In this document: piece by piece, positions 32,905 through 40,790 of the stretch
Layout of the letters: each line of letters begins with the position of its first letter
Numbering within the stretch: position 1 is the first letter of the stretch
Assembly (NCBI RefSeq): GCF_010560025.1
Contig: NZ_SAIY01000010.1
Span: forward strand, 124,001-188,000
Length of the DNA stretch: 64,000 nt
Source: Verrucosispora sioxanthis
GTDB lineage: Bacteria > Actinomycetota > Actinomycetes > Mycobacteriales > Micromonosporaceae
Reading direction: 5' to 3'
The notes under the pieces: model-generated
Told to the model about the DNA's origin: nothing
Database searches by the model: none
What the model saw: only the letters and a program-made list of their open reading frames with translations
Translations under genes and position numbers: made by a program

Positions 32905-34479
32905 GTAACGTGGCAGGCGGCCTGGTCGCCCTGCTCGCCTACAACGCCATCCAGATCAGCCTCTACGGGCTGCTCGGCGCGACCCTCGCCGCACTGCTCG
33001 GCGGGTCATGGACAGTGTGGGCCGGTATCGCCCTCGCCACGGTGTCGGCGTACGGATGAACGTGCCCAGGTAGGCACGGACGAACGGGACCAGCCTCATG
33101 CCCAAGATCCGAGAGGTAGGTGGTGGTGCCCCTCTGCTGAAACCTCCTACCGCGCCGCTTCCGCTCCTCGCCGCTGCGCGGCTGCGGTGCGGGTCGGCTT
33201 GCTCACGAAGCACTACCCGCAGCGCTCGCGCAGCGCATTCAGCCCCTACCTGCTCGACGATCCGCTCGGGCGCGCCTCGGCGGCGCCCAGCGCCACGAAG
33301 GTCGTCTGCAGACCCTGCAACGACGGGCTGTGGTGCTCATCGATCGATGACCGCTTCGGCCTGATCAAGAAGGTTCTTGGTGGGTGCGGCGAGTTGGGCA
33401 CGTTCACGCGTACCTGACTGGCCACGCCAACCTGTACGCCGACACACGGTCGCCGTGTTCGGCCGCTGGCCGGTCGTCCGCTCCACCCTGCTGCTGGCCG
33501 GTGTCCTCACCGCGTCGCTGCTGATCGTCGCCGTGTTCATCGCCGTCGGCGTCAGCTCGGCCGACGCACCCACGTGGGACGGGTTCGCCGCCTCCGGCCT
33601 CGCCGTCGGCGGTATCGGCGGCGCGGTCGCCTTCGCCGTCGCTTCCCTCATGGGCATCGACGCCCCCGGCAGCTTCGTGGAGGAAACCGTCGACCGGCGG
33701 GCGGTCAGCCGCACCATCACAGGGGCGCTGGTGCTCGGCGGCGTGTACGCCCTGGCGGCGTGGGCGATGGGCCTGGCCGTCGGGCCGACCAGCCCCGGCA
33801 AGCCGCCGCAGCCGACCCGGACCTGCCCCTGACGATCCTCGACCGGGCCGGCAGCTTCTGGGTCACCGCGGCGGGGCTCCTGCTGATCCTGGCGATCCTC
33901 ACCGCGATGCTCGCCTTCCACAGTGTGATCGCCCGGTACGTGTTCGCGATGGCCCGCGAAGCGGTGCTACCGACCGGACTCGCCGGAGCGGACAGCGGCG
34001 CCCGGGTCAGCGCGCCACGTGGCGGGTCACTGGCCCAGACCGTTACCGCCGCCGTGGTGGTGGCCGGGTTCGCGTTGGCCGGCGCGGACCCGGTCGGGCA
34101 GATGTTCGCGTGGCTGTCCACGCTGGGCGCGTTGGGGCTGCTGTGACTGCTGCTGGCCGCGTCGGCATCAGCCCTGGCCGCACCGAAACCCGCCCGGGAC
34201 AACGGTGGTCTGTGGCAGTGGCGGATCGCGCCCATGGCGGGGTTGCTCACCGGCTCGGTGGTGCTCGTCGCGATGGTCAGCAGCGCCGGATCGTTGCTCG
34301 GTGCCGCCCCCGGGTCGTTGCTGCCGCTACTGCTCCCGGCGATCGTCGTCGGCACCGCCGCCGTCGGTGGCATGTGGGCCGGTCACCTGCGTCAAACCCG
34401 GCCGCAGGTGTATGCGGGTATCGGCCACGGCACACCGTCCACGAACGCTGTCCCCGACGCCATCAACGTCAACATCTGA
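32905..34479 (+). pseudogene. APC-type amino acid permease, degraded
   Basis: Pieces of one amino acid/polyamine permease in several frames. AGGLVALLAYNAIQISLYGLLGA (from about 32911) is the second to third helix region. It stops at 33057. From about 33450 the frame LLLAGVLTASLLIVAVFIAVG ... GSFVEETVDRRAVSRTITGALVLGG resembles the middle of the protein. A one-base loss at 33812 shifts to ADPDLPLTILDRAGSFWVTAAG. A TGA at 34144-34146 then splits the last helices (LLLPAIVVGTAAVGGMWAGH), ending at 34479. The N-terminal 70 or so residues are missing, probably lost at the IS110. The 33060-33440 stretch shows no permease sequence. Confidence 0.7.
33060..33440. other. Unassigned DNA inside the permease remnant
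   Basis: About 380 nt that does not read as permease in any frame. It contains an A/G-rich partial palindrome near 33109-33150 (AGGTAGGTGGTGG / AAACCTCCTACC). One frame (LTKHYPQRSRSAFSPYLLDDPLGR) is open but unrecognised. It may be inserted or scrambled DNA. Confidence 0.35.
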
Positions 34480-34485
34480 CTGAGG

Positions 34486-34725
34486 AAGCGGCTGCGGATC
34501 GCGTGCGGGTTGACTGGTGAGCAGGTGGCGGCGGAGACGGGCTGGTCGCTGTCGAAGGTGTGGCGCATCGAGCAGGGTCAGTGTGGCGTGTCGGTGTCCG
34601 ACATGCGGTGCTTGGCCCGCCTGTACGACGCCGACGAGGTGACCGTGGATCGGCTGGTGGCCGAGTCGAGGGCGGGCTGGACGAAGGGTGGCCGCCCCCG
34701 CAAGGGTTCGGAACCTGCCGGTTAG
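34486..34725 (+). pseudogene. XRE-family regulator fragment
   Basis: The frame reads LRKRLRIACGLTGEQVAAETGWSLSKVWRIEQGQCGVSVSDMRCLARLY, a helix-turn-helix of the XRE type found in actinobacterial regulators that go on for another 150 or more residues. Here it ends after 80 with GRPRKGSEPAG, and it lacks a good start (TTG 34510 would cut the first helix). It lies six bases after the permease remnant. It is probably an N- and C-terminally shortened remnant, though short stand-alone versions exist on integrative elements. Confidence 0.55.
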
Positions 34726-34741
34726 GGGTAGTTTGCCCCGG

Positions 34742-34906
34742 GTGGATCGGGAGCATTGGCGCACGCTCGCGGCCCGGCACGGTCGGTGTGATGACGAGCC
34801 GCGCCGCTGCCGGGACTGCGCCGCACTGTGGCCTTGCGGTTACCGGCAGCGCGCGGACCGGGAACTTGACCCCGGCCGGTGGCTCACTGCCGTGCCATCG
34901 GTTTGA
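34742..34906 (+). CDS. Small cysteine-rich protein, mobile-element type
   Basis: A 54-residue protein from GTG 34742: MDREHWRTLAARHGRCDDEP, then RCRDCAALWPCGYR. Four cysteines and a histidine could bind a metal. Short proteins of this type follow XRE genes on actinobacterial integrative elements (from memory). Its 3' end overlaps the stop region of the convergent O-antigen-ligase-like gene by 23 nt. Function unknown. Confidence 0.45.
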   Translation: MDREHWRTLAARHGRCDDEPRRCRDCAALWPCGYRQRADRELDPGRWLTAVPSV

Positions 34907-36281
34907 CACCCGGCCAACGAACCTCGTGCCGTCGCTGGTCGACCGGCAGCACCCGCAGCGGACGCCCCGCCGCCGTATCCTCCGGCGCATCCTTCGCCCA
35001 GAGGGCACGCCGCCCGGGGATCGGCGGACACACCAGCAGCAGCGCCACGAACAACCACACCACCGACGACACCCTGTTCGCCGTGGTCGTGGGCAAACCC
35101 GCCGACCCGACAATCACCACCAGCAGCAGCCCGGCGCCGAACCGCACCGCAGCCGGGTCCGCCCACCGCCGCACATCAAGCCAGCACCACACCATCACCG
35201 CCAGGATGGCGGCCTGCGCCGCCACTCCGACAATGCCAGCCATGACGAGGGCCTCCACCCATGCGCTGTCGTAGGCGACCCGCAGCCCACCCAACCCGAA
35301 CCCGAACCACGGCGAGTGGGTCAAAACGATGCCGGCTGTGTCGGCGAGGGTGGACTGTTCGCCGAACCGTGACGCCGTATACAGAGACAGGAGGCCTCCG
35401 CCCCGGTCTCCCGGGTTGAGCCACGCCCCGAGCAGCACACCACCGATCGGTGAATCGGGCTGCCGGGCCTGGTGGTCGAACAACGCCATCACCCCGCCGA
35501 CGGCGAGCACCGTACCGGCACGGGTGTGCCACGACGACCCCATCCACGTCTGCCACAACGCGACAGGCAACCCGATCAGCAGGAAGATTTTGGATGCAGT
35601 GAGAAGCCCACCGACGGTGAGCGCGACACCGGCGGCGGCGAGGATCATGGGTTGGCGGCGCAGCGCGTACACGGCGGCGATCAGCCCCAGCGAGTAGGCG
35701 ACCCCGGCCTCGGCGGGCTGGTTGAAGATCCCCGAGTAGCGGCCCATCGTCGCGGCACGCTCCGCTGTGGATACCCCACCATCGCCGGTCCACCAGGCGG
35801 ACATCAGTTGGTCATAGTCGCCGGGGCTCACCAACATCAGGTAGGACACGGCCGCGTTGACGGCGAGCGCCGCCACCAAGGTCAGTGCGGTGATCCGTAG
35901 GAGGCGCCGCCGGTCAGGGTGGCCGGCGGCGATCAGGTAGCCGGCGGTGAGAGTGACAATCGGTAGGAGCAGGTTGTCGAGGCCGGCAAGGAAGCCGACG
36001 GGTCCGTAACCGGTGGCTTGGCTGGTGGGGCCGACCGCGGCGAATGCGGCCACGGTCAGATAGGTTGCCATCGCTGCGATTGCCAGCATTGCCCGTGAGG
36101 GAGTTTCGCGGAGGTGATGTGCGCCGGCCAGCAGCGCCAGCCCTGCAACAGCACAGACGGCGGCCTGTTCGGTGCGTATGCCGGCCGCAAGGTAGGGGCC
36201 GAAGGCGGCCAGCACAAGGATCATGATGGCGGTTTCGGATGTGCGTTGGTGCGCGATTACACGATTCCTGTGCGCCGCCAT
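34884..36281 (-). CDS. O-antigen ligase/polymerase-like multi-spanning membrane protein
   Basis: A 465-residue protein with about eleven membrane segments (for example ILVLAAFGPYLAAGI, LLPIVTLTAGYLIAAG, AVYALRRQPMILAAAGVALTVGG, LFVALLLVCPPIPG). The longer exposed loop (residues about 265-320, LNPGDRGGGLLSLYTASRFGEQSTLADTAG) and the following THSPWFGFGLGG are typical of WaaL-type ligases and exopolysaccharide polymerases. It would join or polymerise lipid-linked glycan at the outer face of the membrane. No other glycan genes are close, so it is isolated in the accessory region. The C-terminal 40 residues are polar and variable. Confidence 0.75.
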   Translation of the reverse strand: MAAHRNRVIAHQRTSETAIMILVLAAFGPYLAAGIRTEQAAVCAVAGLALLAGAHHLRETPSRAMLAIAAMATYLTVAAFAAVGPTSQATGYGPVGFLAGLDNLLLPIVTLTAGYLIAAGHPDRRRLLRITALTLVAALAVNAAVSYLMLVSPGDYDQLMSAWWTGDGGVSTAERAATMGRYSGIFNQPAEAGVAYSLGLIAAVYALRRQPMILAAAGVALTVGGLLTASKIFLLIGLPVALWQTWMGSSWHTRAGTVLAVGGVMALFDHQARQPDSPIGGVLLGAWLNPGDRGGGLLSLYTASRFGEQSTLADTAGIVLTHSPWFGFGLGGLRVAYDSAWVEALVMAGIVGVAAQAAILAVMVWCWLDVRRWADPAAVRFGAGLLLVVIVGSAGLPTTTANRVSSVVWLFVALLLVCPPIPGRRALWAKDAPEDTAAGRPLRVLPVDQRRHEVRWPGVKPMARQ

Positions 36282-36352
36282 GATCGACCCCCACTGTCGC
36301 CCCCCGCGCCGGGGGAATTCCCCTTTTGTACCAAATGACCGGGGTGGGATGG

Positions 36353-36847
36353 TTACAGATCGGCGACGGCGGCTGCGACCTTCGCCGCTCGTGACGGCTT
36401 GACCAGCCCTGACACCCGCACCAGCACCCGGCCGGCGTCGGCCCGGTAGTGGTACTCGGCCGGAAGCAGCGGCATCCCTTTCGTGACCGTCTGGATGTAC
36501 TCGGCCCGCCGGTCCGCGTCGTCGGCGGTCGGGAACACCTCGACGACCAGGCCGCGGTTGATGGAGTGCACCGGCTCGTCGCGTCGCCCGCCGGGCAGGT
36601 CAGCGGACGCACGCGAGGTGTAGCCGCCGGGTCGGCCGAGCAGGTTGTTCGGGTCGGTATTCTCGTCCTGGATGGTGCCGCCGGTGACGCCGACGTCGGC
36701 GGCCTTGAGTTTCGTGAGCACCCGCCGTGCGTCGAGTGGTTTCGCGGCAGGTGTCGCCGGGGCTGGTTCGGGTGTGCTGGTGGTGTCGGGTCCGCAGCCG
36801 GCGAGCAGCATCAGCACGGCGGCGGCGAGAATGTGTCGGGTCCGCAT
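36353..36847 (-). CDS. Small lipoprotein of unknown function
   Basis: A 164-residue protein from ATG 36847: MRTRHILAAAVLMLLAGCG gives a signal peptide and lipobox (LLAGC, cysteine at 18), then a Pro/Thr-rich linker. The body (LTKLKAADVGVTGGTIQDENTDPNNLLGRPGGYTSRASADL ... VVEVFPTADDADRRAEYIQTV) is a compact alpha/beta domain seen in many small actinobacterial lipoproteins. A longer frame to 37066 is open but passes through hairpin DNA and has no coding quality. No function can be assigned. Confidence 0.78.
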   Translation of the reverse strand: MRTRHILAAAVLMLLAGCGPDTTSTPEPAPATPAAKPLDARRVLTKLKAADVGVTGGTIQDENTDPNNLLGRPGGYTSRASADLPGGRRDEPVHSINRGLVVEVFPTADDADRRAEYIQTVTKGMPLLPAEYHYRADAGRVLVRVSGLVKPSRAAKVAAAVADL

Positions 36848-36931
36848 CCGGCGATGGTGACGACCGTAGCCGGCCGGTTGCGGGACGTAATGGTGTCGGG
36901 TCGGCGACATCCATGCCCGGGGTACGACGAA

Positions 36932-36965
36932 ACTCCCCGCCCACCTGTGAAGGTGGACGGGGAGT
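36932..36965. terminator. Hairpin terminator candidate
   Basis: 15-bp stem with one mismatch, loop GTGA. Confidence 0.65.
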
Positions 36966-37178
36966 CCGGCTGCTCTCTGCCCGAGCAGCGGGGCACCGAT
37001 CCCACCGCCGGCACGGCTGGCGCGGGCTTGCGTGGTGGCCCTGGTGCGCCGGTGGCCCGCGTCCACGCCGGGGCCCTGCGGTGATCATTTGGGAGCTGCG
37101 GCGGATGGCCCTTCGTCGCCCGGTGCACCGGTGATGTCTCGGCATCGCACCCGCACTAACAGCGTAAACGACGGAAGC

Positions 37179-37211
37179 GCCCCCCTTCCCGGCATGTCCG
37201 GGAAGGGGGGG
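37179..37211. terminator. Hairpin terminator candidate with G/C-rich 13-14 bp stem
   Basis: Stem CCCCCCTTCCCGG / CCGGGAAGGGGGG, loop CATGT, followed by GCGTT. It lies downstream of the minus-strand holin-like gene. Confidence 0.7.
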
Positions 37212-37292
37212 CGTTGCAGGCTGGTCGGTGCCTGACCGGGACGTCACCGGCGGCACCGCGCCGACGATCCTACCGAGACGGTGCGACGTGGA

Positions 37293-37661
37293 TCAGGGCT
37301 CGGCGTGCCGGGGCCGATCGTTGACGATGCCGCCCCGTACCGCCGCCTGCTGAACGGGGGTGCCCTTCAACAATCCGAGGTACATGGCGACGGCGAGCCC
37401 GAACGTGACGAGCGCTGAGTACAGGGTGGTGACGTGATTGAACGCCACTGCGTCGTTGACGGCGAGTAGCCACGCTTCCACGTAGCTCTTGACCGTGGCC
37501 AAGGCGAGCAGCACGAAACCCTTACGCCACGCCGACCAGGACGCCCGCATCAGCAGGGCCGCCAGGATCGGCAGGATGATCGTCAACACCAGGGACAGCA
37601 GGCCGGCGAGCGTCGGCGAGAACGCGTAGGTGGGCAGTGCAGGCAGAATGATCGGGTCCAT
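37293..37661 (-). CDS. Holin-like small membrane protein
   Basis: A 122-residue protein with three hydrophobic segments (LLSLVLTIILPILAALL, GFVLLALATVKSYVEAWLL, LYSALVTFGLAVAMYLGLL) and polar ends. Size and layout match phage holin-type or prophage-associated membrane proteins of actinomycetes. It has no lysin or tail genes around it, so it is likely a leftover of a phage or integrative element. MDPIILPALP is the start, with GAGGAGGG on the minus strand before it. Confidence 0.7.
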   Translation of the reverse strand: MDPIILPALPTYAFSPTLAGLLSLVLTIILPILAALLMRASWSAWRKGFVLLALATVKSYVEAWLLAVNDAVAFNHVTTLYSALVTFGLAVAMYLGLLKGTPVQQAAVRGGIVNDRPRHAEP

Positions 37662-37714
37662 GGACCCTCCTCAACGGGTCGAAAATCAGGATTGGTGGGG
37701 CGTACGATCGCCGG

Positions 37715-37870
37715 ATGCCCGGTCAGCCGCAGGTCCGCGAACACGCGTGGCTGTACCTGGACGACAGCGGAATCCCGGCAGCGTCGGTGCGCGTGGAGGA
37801 ACACCGGGACGGCACCGGCCGGTGGGCGGTGCTGCACCTCGGTGGGAAGCTGGGCCTTGCTCGGGCTTAG
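37715..37870 (+). pseudogene. Phage-like gene fragment fused to a vapC remnant
   Basis: A 51-codon frame: MPGQPQVREHAWLYLDDSGIPAASVRVEEHRDG, then TGRWAVLHL joins directly, in frame, to GGKLGLARA of the vapC copy and stops at its TAG. The first 40 residues are part of an unrelated, unrecognised gene placed after the holin-like gene in the opposite direction. The junction at CTCGGTGGGAAGCT (37838-37851) matches the corresponding vapC sequence at 30766. Confidence 0.5.
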
Positions 37871-38038
37871 GAGGCGATCGATACCCTACCGTCGTTGGTC
37901 ATCGACGAGGTTGGCGTCGCGATGCTGCTTGACCGGATATGGCAGTTGCGGGGCAGTGTCACCGCGCATGACGCAGCCTACGTCGCGGCGGCGGAGCTGA
38001 AGGCTGCCCACTCGGTGCTCGATGGCCACCTGCGGTAA
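37838..38038 (+). pseudogene. Second vapC remnant (C-terminal part only)
   Basis: About 200 nt that align with 30766-30970 of the first vapC. It reads LGGKLGLARA, TAG, EAIDTLPSLVIDEVGVAMLLDRIWQLRGSVTAHDAAYVAAAELKAAHSVLDGHLR. It lacks the whole N-terminal half. A TAG at 37868-37870 replaces a CAG (Gln), while the codon that is TAG in the first copy is TCG here. The two copies therefore decayed independently. Confidence 0.75.
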
Positions 38039-38231
38039 CCGGCTGAAAGCCCGCCGGCACTACCGCAGGATACGGACGGAACCCTGACCGGGCCGGGGCC
38101 GGCCTACGACGGCGATCTTCGTCAGATCCCTGATCCGGCGGGAAGGCTCGACCAGTGCAGGATGTGCTCCGGGCCGGAAGGCCACGGCGAGCGGCACGAC
38201 AGCCCCGGTGCAGAGCCGCCGGAACGCCCCA

Positions 38232-39326
38232 CTAACCGACGGTAGCCGGTAGGACTGCCGATGGCCTGAACAGCGCCGCGAGTGCCCGGTGTGTACCGAT
38301 CTCGTCCGTCTGCGGCGGACTGAAGCTGACACTCCGCATGTGATCCAAGAGGTCTTGATCGGGAGCGACCGCGTGGGTCTGGAGGTAGTAGACGACCGCG
38401 TCGGTCCATACCCATTGGCCATCTGTCCGGTAAGACATGGGCACGACGGGCTCATCGGATCCGGTCACGATGTCGGCCGTTCGCTGGGTGATCGCCAGAA
38501 CGAGTTGACCGGCGGAGAGATAGGCGATCGCCTGGTCACGGATCGGACCCTCCAGTCGGGGGTGGTCTGGAGCGAACCAGGGCCCGGTCTCCGGGTCTGC
38601 GCCGTCGAAAACCCGGGCGATGGTTACCCGGCGCGGTTCCGCCGCAGTCCACAGCAGTGCACCTCCCTCCAACGCCTGCTGCTGGTACGGTGCCAGTTCC
38701 TGCCCCAGGATGAACGCCTCGACCAGCGTCTCGTCAGCGTCCGCCAGAATCAGCTTCTCTTGCAGTAGCGCCGTTGCCACGGGGAGTTCGTCCTCCGGCA
38801 GATCGGTGGCCAGAACGAAGACTCGCGCGAACAGGTCTGTCGAGCCGCCGTAGCCGCCAGCGCGCCAGGCCCGCCACAACGCAACCGCACCGGGTATCCC
38901 GTCCACCGCCGCCACCGCGCCCTCGTCGATGTCATCGGTGACGCTTTCAACGAACGCATCCGGGGCGTCGGTGAGATCGAGTATCGGCGGGGCAGGTTCA
39001 GGAGCAAAAACCTCATCCTCTTCCGGATGAGTCGGAAAGAACTCGATCGACGGCAACGGCCATTCGCCCGGTTGTATGTCGAGGAGTTCGGCGCTGGCCT
39101 CCGGCGCAGCCGTCACGAGCAATGCGATTTCCGCATCGGTAGGCCGCAGCCCGGCAGCGGAGGCAACGCGGCAGATCGCCCTAGCTGTGTCGGCTAGACG
39201 CCCCTCCGCGAGTGCCGACCGTGCTTCGGCGAACACGGCGTCCGGGGCATAGCCGACTACCCGCGACAACAATCGGTGAAATTCGGCCCCTTGGTCAACT
39301 CTGCGGAAGCCTGACATATTCGTCAT
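38232..39326 (-). CDS. Uncharacterised protein, paralogue of the 49612-50436 gene
   Basis: A 364-residue soluble protein. The C-terminal 130 residues share a clear pattern with the protein at 49612-50436: VFDGADPETGPWFAPDHPRLEG, VVPMSYRTDGQWVWTDAVVYYL, HAVAPDQDLLDHMR and HRALAALF. The middle ALWRAWRAGGYGGST and the preceding VLDL/DAFVE region also match. The N-terminal 100 residues (VVGYAPDAVFAEARSALAEGRLADTARAICRVAS) are an extra helical domain. It sits at the edge of the type VII locus, pointing away. A TATTGT hexamer ends 6 nt before ATG 39326, so the mRNA may be leaderless. Possible roles are chaperone, immunity or regulatory protein for the secreted giant; unproved. Confidence 0.7.
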   Translation of the reverse strand: MTNMSGFRRVDQGAEFHRLLSRVVGYAPDAVFAEARSALAEGRLADTARAICRVASAAGLRPTDAEIALLVTAAPEASAELLDIQPGEWPLPSIEFFPTHPEEDEVFAPEPAPPILDLTDAPDAFVESVTDDIDEGAVAAVDGIPGAVALWRAWRAGGYGGSTDLFARVFVLATDLPEDELPVATALLQEKLILADADETLVEAFILGQELAPYQQQALEGGALLWTAAEPRRVTIARVFDGADPETGPWFAPDHPRLEGPIRDQAIAYLSAGQLVLAITQRTADIVTGSDEPVVPMSYRTDGQWVWTDAVVYYLQTHAVAPDQDLLDHMRSVSFSPPQTDEIGTHRALAALFRPSAVLPATVG

Positions 39327-39492
39327 TCGGGTACAATATCAGCCGATCGTAGCGGTTTCGCGTTTCGACAGTGCCACTTTCGATGACCGGCTTGCGCTGG
39401 CCGAGAGCCGCGGCGATGGGCTGGGCGGGCGCGGTCGCGCACATGCCGGCCGTCTCCGACGTGAGCCTCTGGAGGTCGGCCCGGTGAGGGGT

Positions 39493-40173
39493 TCAGTCGG
39501 TGGGAGGCGCGGAGTTGATGTCGGCCGCGGCGTAGATCTGCGCGGTGTTATTGAGTTTGGCGACGTACTGGCCGACCAGTTCGAGTACGCCACCCACGGA
39601 TTGCAGCAGCTGATACTGGTTGTACTGAATCTGCTCGGTCTGCTCCGGGTGCGGGTCCTTGACACTCGCGTAGTACTCGTCCGGGCCGTCGCTCCACGCG
39701 GCGTAGTGGTTGCCCTGTATCCGATCACCGCTGTGTCTGGAAACCTGGGTGTCCGCATAGTTCTCGGCGTAGAAGATCCAGCTGGCCCGCTGCATGACAC
39801 TGTCGCGGAAGCTTTCGAACTGGTCGATCTCGGTCTTGGTCAACGTGAGGATCCGGTCCTCGGCGTCACGGATATCACCGGTGCTGACCTTCCAGTCGCC
39901 CAGATCCGGCGCGGGGATCGAACCGTCGGCGGCGGGCAGTGGCGCGCCTTCCTCGGTGACGGGTTCGCCCTCGTGGTTGACCCAGCCGCCGTTGCCGTCG
40001 GGCTGTGGGATGTCCCGCCCGAACTCGTCAACCGGGTTGCCGTCGTTGTCGACGTAGCCACCGTGGCCGTCGGACTCAGGCGGCGTGAAGACGATCGACG
40101 AGTCCTCGCCGTCGACGTTGCGGGCCTCGTCCCAGGTTTGGGTGAGATCGACGGGCACGGCGTTGGTTTCCAT
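39493..40173 (-). CDS. Type VII-associated protein with Gly/Asp/Pro-rich N-terminal half and WXG-like helical end
   Basis: A 226-residue protein with no signal peptide. Residues about 25-85 are a repeated acidic stretch (ESDGHGGYVDNDGNPVDEFGRDIPQPDGNGGWVNHEGEPVT) with Asp-Gly-Asn units like a flexible calcium- or cell-wall-binding linker. Residues about 100-226 are helical (TKTEIDQFESFRDSVMQRAS ... LLQSVGGVLELVGQYVAKLNNTAQIY), the size and pattern of an ESX-secreted helical hairpin. It is divergent from the WXG100 gene at 40299, which shares the promoter region. Probably a secreted substrate (inference). Confidence 0.65.
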   Translation of the reverse strand: METNAVPVDLTQTWDEARNVDGEDSSIVFTPPESDGHGGYVDNDGNPVDEFGRDIPQPDGNGGWVNHEGEPVTEEGAPLPAADGSIPAPDLGDWKVSTGDIRDAEDRILTLTKTEIDQFESFRDSVMQRASWIFYAENYADTQVSRHSGDRIQGNHYAAWSDGPDEYYASVKDPHPEQTEQIQYNQYQLLQSVGGVLELVGQYVAKLNNTAQIYAAADINSAPPTD

Positions 40174-40298
40174 AATGCACCCTTACGCGCGAGCACAGAC
40201 GGCGACAACGTCCCCGAAGTGGGGGCTCGAAGCTCCACCGGTCGCCCGGCTAGTGTCCCGTCGACGAGGTGGACCGGGACCGCGGCAGGGGTGACGAG
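40174..40298. other. Divergent promoter region
   Basis: 125 nt between divergent genes of the secretion locus. No clear boxes are distinguishable. Confidence 0.3.
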
Positions 40299-40787
40299 AT
40301 GCCCGACTACAACCTGGCGTCGACCGAGATCTACGTGTCGCCGCAGACGATGCACCGCTACGCCGCGGAGCACATGAAGGTCATCATGACCGACCTCATC
40401 GGATGTTGGGAGACCATCGGCCAAACCTGGGAGAGCATCAAGATCGGCTGGATCGGTGAGAGCGCCGACGCCGCCGACGAGTTCAACACCCGGCTCAAGG
40501 ACATCCAGGAACGGCTCTTCGGCGTGCCGACCGCCGACGGGGAGGGCGTCGAAACGCCCGGCCTGTTGGACAAGGTCCGCAGCGGTGTGGTCGTCGCCGC
40601 CGCGAACTACAACAACGCCGAGCATTCCGTTACCGACATGTGGGACGCCTTCTGCGCGCAGATGGAGCAGGAGCCCGAGGCCAGCGACGGCAGCCCGCCG
40701 CCGGCCAATGAGGACACCACCCTCGACCCGATCAAGGCGGACTACTCCGACAACCCCTATCCCTGGCACAAGCCCGAAGAGAGCTGA
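40299..40787 (+). CDS. WXG100-like type VII secretion protein
   Basis: A 162-residue protein. The first 100 residues are two helices around WESIKIGWIGESADAADEFNTRLKDIQERLFG, where GWIGES stands at the WXG turn. The polar tail (EPEASDGSPPPANEDTTLDPIKADY) is disordered. It resembles ESAT-6-type partners, which form helical hairpins and are exported by the EccC ATPase. The stop is 3 nt before the GTG of the giant gene, and AGGGGTGA lies before the ATG. It likely acts as the secretion partner of the 2903-residue protein. Confidence 0.75.
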   Translation: MPDYNLASTEIYVSPQTMHRYAAEHMKVIMTDLIGCWETIGQTWESIKIGWIGESADAADEFNTRLKDIQERLFGVPTADGEGVETPGLLDKVRSGVVVAAANYNNAEHSVTDMWDAFCAQMEQEPEASDGSPPPANEDTTLDPIKADYSDNPYPWHKPEES

Positions 40788-40790
40788 TCC

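Larger units (their letters stand above)
36848..37292. other. Intergenic region with two strong hairpins
   Basis: About 445 nt without a credible gene. It holds ACTCCCCGCCCACCT-gtga-AGGTGGACGGGGAGT (36932-36965) and GCCCCCCTTCCCGG-catgt-CCGGGAAGGGGGG (37179-37211). Both look like terminators, the second for the holin-like gene on the minus strand or a lost plus-strand gene. Confidence 0.6.

Noticed and set aside
33098..33364. Small gene inside the permease remnant
   Set aside because: No ribosome site, no recognisable domain, and composition like random GC-rich DNA.
29354..38231. Duplicate tRNA 3' end (attR) for an integrated island
   Set aside because: I looked for a repeat of the T arm and acceptor of the CAT tRNA through 38 kb and saw none, and there is no integrase gene.
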